A stretch of 64,000 bases of DNA from Liolophura sinensis (GCF_032854445.1 NC_088301.1:21075808-21139807), one strand, 5' to 3'; numbered from the stretch's first letter, positions 35,780 through 46,849 are shown. The notes: a model not told the origin generated them from the letters alone. Program-made: numbers and translations.

Positions 35780-36039
35780 TACACCGAAACAATTAATCTG
35801 TTTTAATTTTAACAGAAAGTCTGTTGTCTGGATGATGCTAGAATGTAATTCTGTGTTTATAACACAACATTTTGCCATATTCAACATAAAATCATGTTAG
35901 TCTAATAGAATCTTTAGGATGAATGAATAGAATACCTGTGTTATATTTACCGAATAATGAGCTGCAATAACGATACATTCTAGAATCACTCAGTTATCAG
36001 ACTTTCTGTTAAACTTAACATTTTAGTTTTTTTAGTGTA
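35780..36039. mobile_element. MITE family 1 copy (260 bp)
   Basis: The left end TACACCGAAACAATTAATCT and AACAGAAAGTCTGTTGTC, and the right end CAGACTTTCTGTTAA...TTTTTTTAGTGTA, form imperfect terminal inverted repeats. The interior CATAAAATCATGTTAGTCTA corresponds to other copies. Confidence 0.82.
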
Positions 36040-36350
36040 TTGTGTGATGTGTTCACATGACATGCGTATTTTAGTGTTTAACGATATAGTAAAGAGACAA
36101 CTCCGAATTATTATATTCTGTTAAATATTATCAGGTATATTTGTTGCATACATGAACATTGACTGAACACCTGCATTGTGAAAGGTACATCTCCGCTAGA
36201 AAATGATATGCAATATAGAACGTTCATAGTAGGGATTGTCTGGGCCCAGGTATTCGAGAGTGTGTTAAAAGTTCAACCCACTATTAACTTTAGTCCAGAC
36301 TAATGTACCATTAGTTTTGTATTAGTACAAGATTGGTATTAAGACTTAAT

Positions 36351-37529
36351 GTATGTGTATGTATGCTCGGGATTTAATATCGTACTTAACAATTTTTCAG
36401 TCATATGACGACGAGGAGTAATTAGATGTGTGTACATATATTGTGTCTTCTTGTGTTAGAGCGAGTTCATGCCGCGAAAGTGCTGCCGCCGCTGAACCAA
36501 CATGCCGAAGACACCAGACATGACACCCCACCCAGTCACATTATACTGTGTTACGAAAACCATTACATTGTCTGACGTACATTTTCTCCTTTGTGTTTGT
36601 TATAGCCTACACTGTAATTCAGTCGAGAGTTGTCGAGATTTCGGTGTTCATGAGTTTCGTGTCATTGTAAATAGGGTATACATTCTGCAAATATGTATCG
36701 GTGTTGTTAACATGTTTACCATCAAACCATCCAGAATTTTCTTTACTTTAGTCTATTAATATGAGCGATGGAGTTGTGAAACTTGCAGTCATTTACTGAA
36801 GTCCACTTGAGAGCAGTCATTCACTCAAGTCACTTGAGAGCAGTCATATTTACTATCATCCGCTGTGAAATATTTTATCGGGTTTGGAGATATCGGGTGT
36901 CACGCCATTCGACATTCGTTATTTGTACTCCATTTTCTGTACGTAGCACTTTGTGAGCTTATGTTTCGCCACTTGTTATTTTTGAGACCTTATTTTGGAG
37001 CTTGTATCGCTCATTGTTTCTTTGTGCGATTACGTACATTTCACCACGGCCTACCCTGAAAGTGACTTTGTGTATATTTCCGAGGAATGAAACATACGCG
37101 GACTCGGTAACACGGACGCTACTATCAACTCCTCTATCCGATTGGAGAATTCCTGTGAAACTGTGGATTGTATGTTTACGTTAACTGACTCACCTTTACG
37201 AAGCCGGAATATTCCATCCGGATTTAGACGCTGTAATTGTCAGTTGTATGTATTGAACTTATTCTGGCGTCTTCGTGTTTGATCTTGTGTATGGCCTATC
37301 TCTGATCTGAGGGTTGAACAAACCAGTGGTTTCTCATCTTTACTCTGCGATAGTGGTACCCCTACAACTGACATCGGGCCAACCAGTCATGTTTCCTTGC
37401 TCTAACCTCTCAGTGCTGAGCGCCAAGCGAGGCGGCAACAGTACCATTTTTAAAGATTTTGGTGTGGTTGATCCCGGGATCTCTCGACTTCGAGACTGTT
37501 GCTCTAACCGTTAGGCCACCGAAGCGGTC
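36351..37529 (-). mobile_element. SINE family B copy, split by an LTR insertion
   Basis: The right end (37471-37529) is the tRNA-like head in reverse (CTCTAACCGTTAGGCCACCG, AAGCGGTC). The left end (36351) is the CATACATA-type tail in reverse (GTATGTGTATGTATGC). The element is interrupted from 36549 to 37366; the flanks ...CACATTATACTG and ACATCGGGCCAACCAG join into one continuous body when that block and one ACTG are removed. Confidence 0.78.
36549..37366. mobile_element. Probable solo LTR (818 bp) with ACTG target duplication
   Basis: The inserted block starts TGTTACGAAAAC and ends CCCCTACA, that is TG...CA. It is flanked on both sides by ACTG (36545-36548 and 37367-37370). It lies inside an otherwise contiguous SINE and has no coding capacity, as expected for a solo LTR left by recombination of a Gypsy-like element. 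It contains a short internal repeat (CACTTGAGAGCAGTCAT, twice, at 36806 and 36832). No second LTR or internal region was seen. Confidence 0.65.
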
Positions 37530-37798
37530 ATTAAGATTTAAACCTGGCTTAACTCTTAATACTTAGGAAAAACTGGCCCTTTGGCGTTTTCAGCGGACAA
37601 CGCCGAGAAAATCGGAGGTACAACGGCCATATAACGCTCCATGATGTGTGGATATAATATTAAACAAGCAAGTATGGTACTTCGTCGGTTTGTATGGCCT
37701 TGTGCTTATCTACATTACTCGTTCACCGGGCTCCATTTTTTAAAAATGTACATGTTTTCGGTTTCGGTTTCGTCGTAACTGATGTGTATTTTTTCTGA

Positions 37799-38067
37799 TT
37801 TATTTATTTATTTATTTGATTGGTGTTTTACGCCATACTCAAGAATATTTCACTTATACGACGGCGGCCAGCATTATGGTGGGTGGAAACCGGGCACAGC
37901 CCGGGGGAAACCCACGACCATACGCAGGTTGCCGGAAGACCTTCCCACTTACGGCCGGAGAGGAAGCCAGCATGAGCTGGACTTGAACTCACAGCGACCG
38001 CATTGGTGAGAGGTTCCTGGGTCATTAAGCTGCGCTAGTGCGCTAACCGACTGAGCCACGGAGGCCC
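37799..38067 (-). mobile_element. SINE family A, full-length copy
   Basis: In the minus direction it shows the complete order: tRNA-like head (GGCCTCCGTGGCTCAGTCGG, TTAGCGCACTAGC), GTGAGTTCAAGTCCAGCTCA, CCGGCCGTAAGTGGGAAGGT, CGTATAAGTGAAATATTC, TACGCCATA reversed as the GGCGTAAAACACCAATC tail, then (AATA)n. This is the best reference copy in the window. Confidence 0.93.
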
Positions 38068-38217
38068 CTATTTTTTCTGATGTCAGGCGAATGTGTATAT
38101 GGGTCTTCAAGGGTAAAAAGAAAAAAAAAAGCCTGGCCAAAACATATCAAAATCAAATTTATTGTAAGTCATTTTATTATTTACTCTACTTTATTTTCTA
38201 CTTTGATATCTGCCTTT

Positions 38218-38374
38218 AGACTATATCCAATAAGCAGCAGCGTGAAATTTAGCAATCCGGTCACAGAGGGAACGATGCAATCACGTGATGAAATTGACAT
38301 CGATGAAATTCTGCTGATACCTACTATGCAAATTGCACGTGAGCCTGATATGAGAATTATCACAGCTACTGCAG
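38218..38374 (+). other. Isolated exon-like ORF, unrecognised
   Basis: The acceptor GATATCTGCCTTTAG and donor GCTACTGCAG/GTTTGT bound 157 bases, open in the frame starting LYPISSSVKF and ending IITATA. An acidic stretch (RDEIDIDEILLIP) lies in the middle. The next acceptor (CTTTTACTTTCAG, 38670) would add one codon and stop. The donor phase (1) equals that of ZP exon 8, but the sequence is not alignable with it. The minus strand is also open. It could be an orphan exon of a lost gene. Confidence 0.25.
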
Positions 38375-38962
38375 GTTTGTATTCACCAATACAATCGCGA
38401 TAATACACAGATAGATATATGCCCAGTGAACTGTGAATAAATCACTGGCCAGTCTCTGTGGGTGTGACCACAAGGTGACCTTACTTTAACCTTGAGAAGG
38501 CTTTCTTGACATCCTGCACAACTAGGGCAAGACCTTTTCAAAATTTTATAAATAAGCCCCCGGCCAAAAAAAGTTTTAATAGCCGTCTTGGCTCCAATGT
38601 TTAGGATTAAAGTAAAATAGAAACATGAATGATTTCTGAATTTTTTAATGTTATATACTTTTACTTTCAGTTTAATTAGCCGTCTCCCCAGTGAGTGCGA
38701 ACAAATGGTGGCAGAAATGAATGGAGATTTGATATGGATACAGCCAATATATAAACAGGGTACCTTTCCCGCGCTATGGCGACTGTAGGGTCCAATCCGA
38801 GTTGGTCATTGTTCTCTTGCAATAGATAAATAATACGCTATCAGTTTATCCACAAATTGTTATCGACAGGACAGGAATTAACAATAGACTAGACAACATA
38901 GGCCTGAATTACTGTGGGTGAGGAAGGTTCTCCGTTACATACACACTTTTTATAATTAAGGG

Positions 38963-39110
38963 ACCGCTTCGGTGGCCTAATGGTTAGAGCGAGATTCGGC
39001 CGCTGTGCTAAGTACATTGGACCCCTGTAGTATACCCAAACTGGGTCGATGTAACTGACAGCGTTAGGCCAACGTTGCCTTGCTCTCCACATTGGGCCGA
39101 TGTATACTTA
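38963..39110 (+). mobile_element. SINE with family B-like tRNA head
   Basis: ACCGCTTCGGTGGCCTAATG, then GTTAGAGCGAGATTCGG, is a tRNA-like A-box region shared with the head at 37529 (reverse). The rest (GTACATTGGACCCCTGTAG...) does not match the family B body, so this may be a sister family. Confidence 0.55.
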
Positions 39111-39289
39111 ACCACAGTTGTCTTACGTCTAAGTCGTTAACAAACCAAATGTACAACAGAGATAACGGCTTGACGATAGTGAAATGTGCTTTTCACTTCA
39201 TTTCTTAGCGCGCTCACTCGGCCACATTTCACTCAATTCCCAAGCGGTACAGTTAGTTCGGATTTAAAAAAAAAGGTTAGCCGAATGTT

Positions 39290-39655
39290 TTTTTATTGTT
39301 ATTTTAATAACGCGTACAAAAGACCTTTTCACTCTTATGTGATGGAGGTGATTTTTAAGGGTTCAGGAAACTGGAGTGTCTGTAGTAAATTTACGACCAA
39401 AAGCAGGTGACGGACGAACTTTCCTACATGTGACGTACAGATATAAGCATACACGTATTGATGAAAGACAAGTTGTCTTCAAAGAATGTTAAAGTGTGCA
39501 AACGGCCAAAGCTGTTGTTATCAAGACTACACGAACAGAGAGAGCGGAAACATTTACAAATTCCATGTCCATGGTGGGATGTGAACGCGCACCTCGTGGA
39601 TCTTAGCGATTGGAAGGCAAGCGCCTCTTACCACTACACCACCACCCGCTCCCTT
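39290..39655 (-). mobile_element. SINE family C copy with tRNA-like head
   Basis: The body CTGGAGTGTCTGTAGTAAAT, GACGTACAGATATAAGCATA and GACAAGTTGTCTTCAAAGAA matches family C. The high-coordinate end reads, on the minus strand, GGTGGTGTAGTGGTAAGAGG then CGCTTGCCTTCCAATCG, a tRNA-like A-box region. This links family C to a tRNA ancestor. Confidence 0.68.
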
Positions 39656-39815
39656 TGAGCCCATACAGGACGCCCCACCCACGTCCCCTCGTGACACCAA
39701 CACACTTTTACCACGGTACAGCGAAATACAGCGTTTGTATATATTAAAGTGGCGCACGATATTCGACAGAAAGGTGCGACAAATGTTGACTGCCTGCTCC
39801 CTCGCCCCGCGGGTC

Positions 39816-40096
39816 TGCATGTCCGGATGACTGGGTATTCGGGGCAGGAGTAGTTTATACCTGTGTCCATGTTCCCCCGGGGACTGGCACTGTGGAGGCT
39901 ACACACTGATCTTAATGAACGTTTGATCAGGGCCAATCTCCAACGTCACTAATTTAATAAAAAAAATGTCTCTATTTCGACGCTTTATCAAATTACATAT
40001 CAAATTTATCCGATATTTAAAGGAGAGTGAACGGCTTTTTTTAGAACCCAGAGAAGTTAGACACAGCCTGACGCGCGGATTGTACTCTCAAGTCAG
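39816..40096 (+). promoter_or_regulatory. Promoter and noncoding first exon of ZP gene 2
   Basis: AACGTCAC lies at 39942-39949, the TATA-type TATTTAAAG at 40014-40022 and the donor CTCAAGTCAG/GTACGTT at 40096. The noncoding exon is about 40045-40096. It aligns with the ZP gene 1 promoter, including the GGATGACTG phrase and the AATAAAAAxATGTCT segment between CRE-like element and TATA. Confidence 0.75.
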
Positions 40097-40224
40097 GTAC
40101 GTTGTTTTCATTGTAATGGATCTTTAACACAATGTAGGATATACAATATACTTGTTTAAATACCCCCGAAAAGACGTGCGTACAAAAAGCCTTAATTACA
40201 TCCCACCGTAACGATTGGACTTGT

Positions 40225-41290
40225 CTTTCCCTACTATAACGACTGAAAGTTATCTCCACAATGACGGCGGAAAGTTATCTCCACAATAAGGACTGGAAAG
40301 TTATCTCCACAATAAGGACTGGAAAGTTATCTCCACAATGACGATGAAAAGTTATCTCCATAATAACGACTGGAAAGTTATCTCCACAATGACGGCGGAA
40401 AGTTATCTCCACAATAAGGACTGGAAAGTTATCTCCATAATAACGACTGGAAAGTTATCTCCACAATGACGGCGGAAAGTTATCTCCACAATAAGGACTG
40501 GAAAGTTATCTCCACAATGACGGCTGGAATGTTATCTCCACAATGACGATGGAAAGTTATCTCCACAATAACGACTGGAAAGTTATCTCCACAATAAGGA
40601 CTGGAAAGTTATCTCCACAATGACGGCTGGAATGTTATCCCCATAATAACGACTGGAAAGTTATCTCCATAACAACGACTGGAAAGTTATCTCCACAATG
40701 ACGGCGGAAAGTTATCTCCACAATAAGGACTGGAAAGTTATCTCCACAATAAGGACTGGAAAGTTATCTCCACAATAAGGACTGGAAAGTTATCTCCACA
40801 ATGACAACGGAAATTTATCTCCACAATGACAACGGAAAGTTATCTCCACAATGACGATGGAAAGTTATCTCCACAATAACGACTGGAATGTTATCTCCAC
40901 AATGACAACGGAAAGTTATCTCAACAGTAACGGCTGGAAATTTATCTTCATAATAACGACTGGAAGTTATCTCAACAATGACGGCGGAAAGTTAGCACCT
41001 CAATAGCGACTGAAAGATATCTCCACTGTAACGTCTGGAAGTTATCCAAACAATTAACACTGAAAGTTGTCCACACAAAAAATTACTGGATATTATCCCC
41101 AATAATAATTATAGAAGTTATCCCCATAATAACGAATGAAAGTTATCCCCAGAATAATGAATGGAAGTTATCCCCATAATAGCGACTGGAACTTATCCAC
41201 ACAATAACTACTGAAAGTTATCCTAATACAACCACAGAAAATTACCCTCACAATAATAACTGAAAGGTATCCCACCATAACCACCAGAAT
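40225..41290. repeat. About 1-kb minisatellite in intron 1 of ZP gene 2
   Basis: Around 38-40 units of 25-27 bp, consensus GGAAAGTTATCTCCACAATA followed by A(A/C)GGACT or TGACGGC. Central units (40240-40900) are nearly identical with higher-order patterns; the right end (40980-41290) is diverged. It lies between the noncoding first exon and the ATG exon. Confidence 0.92.
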
Positions 41291-41326
41291 ATTTTGTCGC
41301 TTTCAGTTCAAGTCATCATTAAGACA

Positions 41327-44300
41327 ATGAAAGTAATCCTCTCTTTACTACTACCCGTTCTCTGCACATGTTCTCCGGTAAGTAGGTTATTTCTTGTTAC
41401 AGTTTTAAAAATGATTTAGTTCATAGCAGAGCAGTTTCATTTTCTCATAGAAAGGAAACATCGCTGATTGATTTACACAACTTAATATAAGCATCCGTAC
41501 TTGAACTGAAATATGCTGGGTTTGAGTTCAGTCCAGTTGAAAACATATTTTAATACCAAGCTGATGTATCAGAAATAAAATGAGGCTTGTTTGACGTCAT
41601 TGTTCAGACGTAATTTCAAGATAACTACGGGAACCATTTTATTAAAATTCAGACGACCGTATAAGTCTAAAATTCGAAATTATTGCTCTAAACAGCAAAT
41701 TAATAATTCATCTACATGATCATGTGGTCTTACAGATAAACCTATTTTCGTTAATAATAAACAATGCAATAGGATACTGTCTTAAAGATATTGTTAATTA
41801 TAGGTTGGAACATAGGGCAGCAAAATATTGTGCACCTTATTATCCTCTGGTTTTGTTCACAGCTGATCTTGGTACAGCCTGCACGTACGAGCCGTACCCG
41901 TCAAAATAGGAAAGGTAACAAGAGTTTTAAGTGTAATGGTTTCATGACTAATTTCAATAAAGTCATTGGAAATGTTAGATGTTGGGAATCATTTACATTT
42001 TGCTTTTCGAACAAGATTTACATTTCCTCTCACTCTCACAACATTTACCCTTCGCCCCTCCTTCACAACATTTACACTTCGTCTCTCCTTCACAATATTT
42101 ACTGTGTTTCACTGTCATGACATTTATGCTGTACACATCTCACCATCGTGATATTTGTACTTTGTTTCACTGTCATGACGATTATGCTGTACACATCTCG
42201 TCATCGTGACATTTGTAATTGTCTCACTGTGACGACATTTATGCTGTACACTTCTCGCCATCGTAATATTTGTAATTGTCTCACTGTGACGACATTTACA
42301 TCTTAATTCCCTATAACCACATTTTGTCTTTCTCTCCTTAGCTGAGGTGGCTTGTTGGAAGTCCGGTAATGACTTCACCCTGACGTTTTACCTGGACGTT
42401 GCCTCAAACACCATTGGGCGGGTCTACACCGTCAACAATCTTGATCCGACAGACGTCTCTATTGGAACTTTCGACGATCAGACTGGAATAGACGGGTCGG
42501 GAACGATGCTTGATCCATACGCGTTTAGCATCACAGGGAGTGGTATGCCTATATCTCTGGACACCACTAACAGGGACATGAAAAAGGGATATGTTACGGT
42601 ATGGACTTCTTCTCTTCATCCCTCCAACATCCGGTCCCCCCCCCCCCTCCCCCCGCCATTACTCCCACAGTCTGCATTAGGTAGGGTATCAGAAGTTAGT
42701 GTCCATGTTCAGTTATTAATAGCATGGAATTAAAGTGCTTTATTATCGATACGTAGTTGAGTTCATTTCACGTAGTTATACACACAAAGCCAAAAGTGTG
42801 CTGTTTGGTTAATTCCTAAGCCACGTTTTCGTTGTATCAGAAAATTATGCCACGGTCTTTTGACAGAGCCTTAAACGTTAGTTTCTAATGTTCTGTCATA
42901 AAGAAAACCCCGGATGTAGATACCCCGGATGCAGAAAGCCAAGTTTACACATGACGCTTCAGCAATTACCTCCGCACCGCCCATACCATGTCATCACACG
43001 ACTGTCTCTCAAAAATGACTGCACAGCTAACATTTAGGGGACATTCCATAACATCTTTGCAAAAGGTGCTGCAGGCCTTGGGTAAACTGTAAACCATCAC
43101 TCCTTTTCAACGCGTCTGGGCGGCATTACACATGACCTTGGTTACCTCGTCGTGACCTTTGATCGATTACTATTTCCTTAACTTAATTTCCCTTTGATAA
43201 CACACAAAAATATTCTGAAGTTTTTGTCCGTATCCATGTATTATCCATTGCCCGAGTTAATGTGATTTTGGGGGAAAAAAGTCGTCTTTAGCACGTAGTC
43301 ATGATGTTGAAGTGACACTACTAAGCTTTTTCTTGATTATGACTGCGAAAAACCGAAAACTAAGTTTCTGTTTTTGCAATTGTCACTAACAGTACCTATA
43401 TTTTCCCAAACAGTCCCCGGATGTTATCTCTGTAAACGTGATGGCCAAGGCAATGTACGAGGATCCATTTTTTCATCATGTAATCTTCAAGGATGACGTT
43501 TTGTATACTGCATCATGCAACTTTACTGAAATAGAGGAAAAACTTGTCCGCAGTGGACAGATTTTTGTCGATGGGTAAGTGTTATTTCTGAAGGTTCTGA
43601 GAACGCCTTTGGGACTTTTCTTTGTTATTGTTTTACTGCATTTCAATGAAAGTTATTTGGTAAGGTGTTTGACTGTTGCAACACCATACTCAATAATTTT
43701 TCATTCATACGATAGAGGTCAATGATATGGGTCCCGAACACCTGGGTTCCTGGGCTAAACCTCGATCTTTGGTGGCAAGTTACTGGAAAACTTTCCATAC
43801 TTGTGGAAAACCAGTGACCTTCAGCGAACGTTCAACCGCGCCGACGGTACAGTGAGAGAGGGCTTTACAATCGCGATGACATCAAAGGTACGGGTTCAAA
43901 CCCAACCTTGGACAGAGGCAGAATTTTTTTTTTTTTTTTTTTTTTTACATTTTACTATTCTCACTGTTAATTTGTGGGACATTAACAGGTGACATCAAGT
44001 GATCGACGATGCCAGCCTGTTCTGCATATACGTCAAATATAAGAAAGTTCGTCAATAACTTGCCGAGGGTCGATGGTTCACCCTATTTACTACGGTTTCA
44101 TAGATCCCGCCACACTCCACTTCCCATATACAACTGCACCATGCTCAAGTTTGTGTTGAAGGTATCATACATTAAGCTATATATCTAATCTATGAAATGT
44201 TAATATATATTTATTCATCAAGCCTTGAAAACTTTAGTGGACCATATGTATTGCATGGTTGTTGTTATAATGCACTTCAATTAATCTATTCCTCTGTCAT

Positions 44301-46710
44301 TTTGTTCAGTTGTTAACTTCTGGATAGTTACTCTGTTATCCCGTCCACACTACATGTCTATTCACTTACAAATTGTTTTCTTATAAAGGGAATTGTCTGA
44401 GTCGCCATATTTGATAGATGACTCAGCAGAACTTCAGGTTCTCTCGGGCGGTGTGCCTACAACGTCTGTCAGCATTGGAGACGAGATTTCCCTCCTTGTT
44501 TCAGCGAAAACACCAACAGGTAATCTCTTCAAGATACTTTGTCTAAAATCCACGCTGTTTTGATAGAAATTGTCGTTTTTGAATTAATTATGTTGTATAA
44601 ATATTGAAATAATAAATAGCTTAAATTGTTTAGCGCAACGAAGAAACGTTAGAACATTTAGACGTCGCATTCCTCAAAATGTTGTTTTCGTCCTTGTCAT
44701 TGTTCGATTTTTCGTACATTAAAACCTTCGTGTATTCTGCATTTTAGTTTCCACCGGCGTATACGTTCACAGCTGCAATATTTGTGATCGCATGGACTGT
44801 TCAGGGCTGGGTATAGAGGTCATTAATACCAATGGGTAAGTTATACAGGAAAAGAGTTAAGGACTTCCTGCCGTATGATTGACGTGTATGGTACTAAAGG
44901 CTTTATTTATATGTCGATGTTGCCTGTATTTTCTGAGGCGTTCGTCCTCGCCGCTTCACTGAAAATTTCTGGTGTTCTAATACAGTTCGCCTGAACTTTG
45001 CTTCAGCCTTATGTCAGAAAGCTTTATGTGTGAAATACGACATAAATCCCAATAAAATAAATGAACAAGTATGAACAAATAACTAAGTGTGTTTTCTATG
45101 TGTAACAGTTGCAGCGTTGGATCCTACATTTCCAGCTTCGTAGGCACAGGAGCGAGGTCTCAAACAACCCCCTTCAAGGCCTTCATGTTGAATAACCAGG
45201 ACTATGTCCACTTCCAGTGCATGGTCAACTTCTGCTACGAAGACAACGATCCACGTTGTATTAATGTAAGTGTTGGTGAAACTTAACCGGGAAAAGTAAC
45301 ACACGTGAGAATGGCCAGAGCTGTTCATCAAAACATGTGCCCGTAATAAAATGAAGTTCTTTATGGCACAAGGATATATTTTCATATTTGATTTGATAAT
45401 TCACAGAACTAGGAATATTTGTAAGTTCAAGCAGCTTATGCTGTCACTTTTTGGAGTATATTTAGCAACGCTGAGTTGTGAAAAGCAACTCAGTATTACT
45501 TCTGATATGGTAGAAATGTTACCGCTTACAGTATTGCGATTACAACAACCAAGAAGGAAGAAAAAGGAGACAGGCTGTGCCTGCATCTGTGACGGCGACC
45601 GAGGACACATTGGTGACTGCTATAATCCGAATCATTATTGACGACGAAGGACAGACTCTAGTTAATGGCCAGCTGGAATCCGCCACTGGTAAGTTCATTC
45701 TTATCCTCTGTTGATCAGTAATCCAGTCAACCAAACAAACTGTGTGTATTTTACTACGTTTTACAAGTGGGCATCACCGGCCATTTCATGTTGGATAATT
45801 GATTATGAGTTGCGTTCTGGGGCCTCCGTGGCTCAGTTTGTTAGCACCAATGCGGTCGCTGCGAGTTCAAGTCAAGTTCATGCTGGCTTCCTCTCCGGCC
45901 GTACGTGGGAAGGTCTGCCAGCAACCTGCGGATAGTCGTGGGTTTCCCCCGGGCTCTGCCCTGTTTCCACCTGCCATAATGCTGGCCGCCGTCGTATAAA
46001 TGAAATATTCTTGGGTACGGCGTAAAACACCAATCAAATAAATAAATAAATAAATGAGTTGCGTTCTCGATTCTAACAACGCTGATTAGACAGCAGCCAT
46101 ACGTTAGGAGATTTGTCAGGAACCTGTCTAATGACGATTTTTTCTCCAATTACTACCTGGTTTCCTCGCCGTCGCGCCAAAGTTTCTTTAATAAGTGCTA
46201 GTATAAGGTGTTTCATCCATACCTAAATCGAGCAAATGTAACAACCAAACGTTTCAATTTATCCACTGTTAACCAATTAAACTTAATCTTATGCCTACAT
46301 TCAACCAATTACTCTTCGTTTCACGTCGTCATTACCCGTGGTTAAACGTCGATGGTACATTATCCAGTCAACCAACCTATGTGTTTACCTAAGCTTAACC
46401 CATCAACATTTGAAGATTGCCCACTTGTAACCAATCAATTTTTTGTTCCGCCCCGTTCGACCAAGCAGCTTTTACGCTTTGCCCACTTCTAACCAATCTT
46501 CATTCATGTGTTTTGTCCACTTTTAACCAATCAATTTTTCTGTTTTGCCCACGTTCAACCAATCAACTTTTGTATTTTACAGGACAACAAGTGGCTCCAC
46601 AAACTAATACGGCGCTCCTTACAGCTGTTATCGCTCTAGCCAGTCTTGTATTTGCAGTACTTGTCGTTGGCATGATTGTATTCTGTCGAATGTCCTCAGG
46701 ACGTAATTGA
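41327..46710 (+). CDS. ZP domain protein 2 (egg-coat type, 393 aa, 9 coding exons)
   Basis: The coding exons are 41327-41377, 41863-41914, 42342-42598, 43414-43574, 44389-44519, 44748-44835, 45109-45265, 45532-45688 and 46583-46710. Phases (0,1,0,2,1,2,0,1) and five exon lengths equal those of ZP gene 1. The signal peptide is MKVILSLLLPVLCTCSP. ZP-N has two cysteines (C39, C155); the linker has IGDEISLLV. ZP-C has eight cysteines (HSCNICDRMDC; FQCMVNFCYEDNDPRC; YCDY). The furin-type site RKRR is at 309-312 and the membrane helix at about 362-385. The exon between signal peptide and ZP-N is Arg-rich (ARTSRTRQNRK), unlike gene 1 (IQPQHSGLTQK). The tail after the furin site is diverged and shortened. 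The expected role is the same extracellular polymer as gene 1, and a recent tandem duplication is inferred from intron and promoter homology. Confidence 0.93.
42010..42312. repeat. Intron-2 tandem repeat of ZP gene 2
   Basis: Alternating units of about 29 bp (CACTGTGACGACATTTATGC, then TGTACACATCTCGCCATCGT-like) form a higher-order repeat of about 58 bp. Homologous shorter units precede exon 3 of ZP gene 1 (30060-30172). Confidence 0.8.
43655..43950 (-). mobile_element. SINE family C copy in intron 4 of ZP gene 2
   Basis: TTTGACTGTTGCAACACCAT, GGGCTAAACCTCGATCTTTG, AACCAGTGACCTTCAGCGAA and a tRNA B-box-like GGTACGGGTTCAAACCCAA at the high end, followed by a T20 run (43927-43946). Confidence 0.6.
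45819..46055 (+). mobile_element. SINE family A copy in intron 8 of ZP gene 2
   Basis: Head GGGGCCTCCGTGGCTCAGTT, then the full body to CGTAAAACACCAATCAAATA and AATAAATAAATAAAT. A deletion removes the segment between TTAGC and ACCAATGCGG. Confidence 0.92.
46190..46580. repeat. Intron-8 repeat of ZP gene 2 (AACCAATCAA units)
   Basis: About ten units of 31-34 bp with core TTTAACCAATCAA and TTTTGCCCACTT, ending at the acceptor of exon 9. It is homologous to 34135-34280. Each unit carries a CCAAT pentamer. Confidence 0.82.
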
Positions 46711-46833
46711 CTGATATTTAATGAAATATATTCTGTGAGCTTTGTCGTAAGGTCACAAAAAGACGTTTTTTTTTTATTTGACTGCACTGGTGACGATTAG
46801 AAGAATTTATTGCGGATGTTCGATTATAGATGT

Positions 46834-46839
46834 CAATAA
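46834..46839 (+). terminator. Polyadenylation signal AATAAA of ZP gene 2
   Basis: The hexamer (TCAATAAAAATG) lies 124 bases after the stop codon. Confidence 0.65.
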
Positions 46840-46849
46840 AAATGATTCA

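Larger units (their letters stand above)
38068..39290. other. Intergenic between ZP genes 1 and 2; one exon-like ORF
   Basis: Apart from the possible exon at 38218-38374 and a SINE fragment at 38963-39110, nothing is recognised. Confidence 0.5.

Noticed and set aside
37480-39110. tRNA genes from A/B-box-like sequences
   Set aside because: They are heads of SINEs: no full cloverleaf, and SINE bodies follow directly.
40225-41290. CRISPR-like direct repeat array
   Set aside because: Units are contiguous without unique spacers, sit in an intron of an animal gene, and lack cas genes.
42347-42733. Single 128-codon ORF as a gene
   Set aside because: It is exon 3 of ZP gene 2 read through the donor at 42599 into a C-rich intron stretch.
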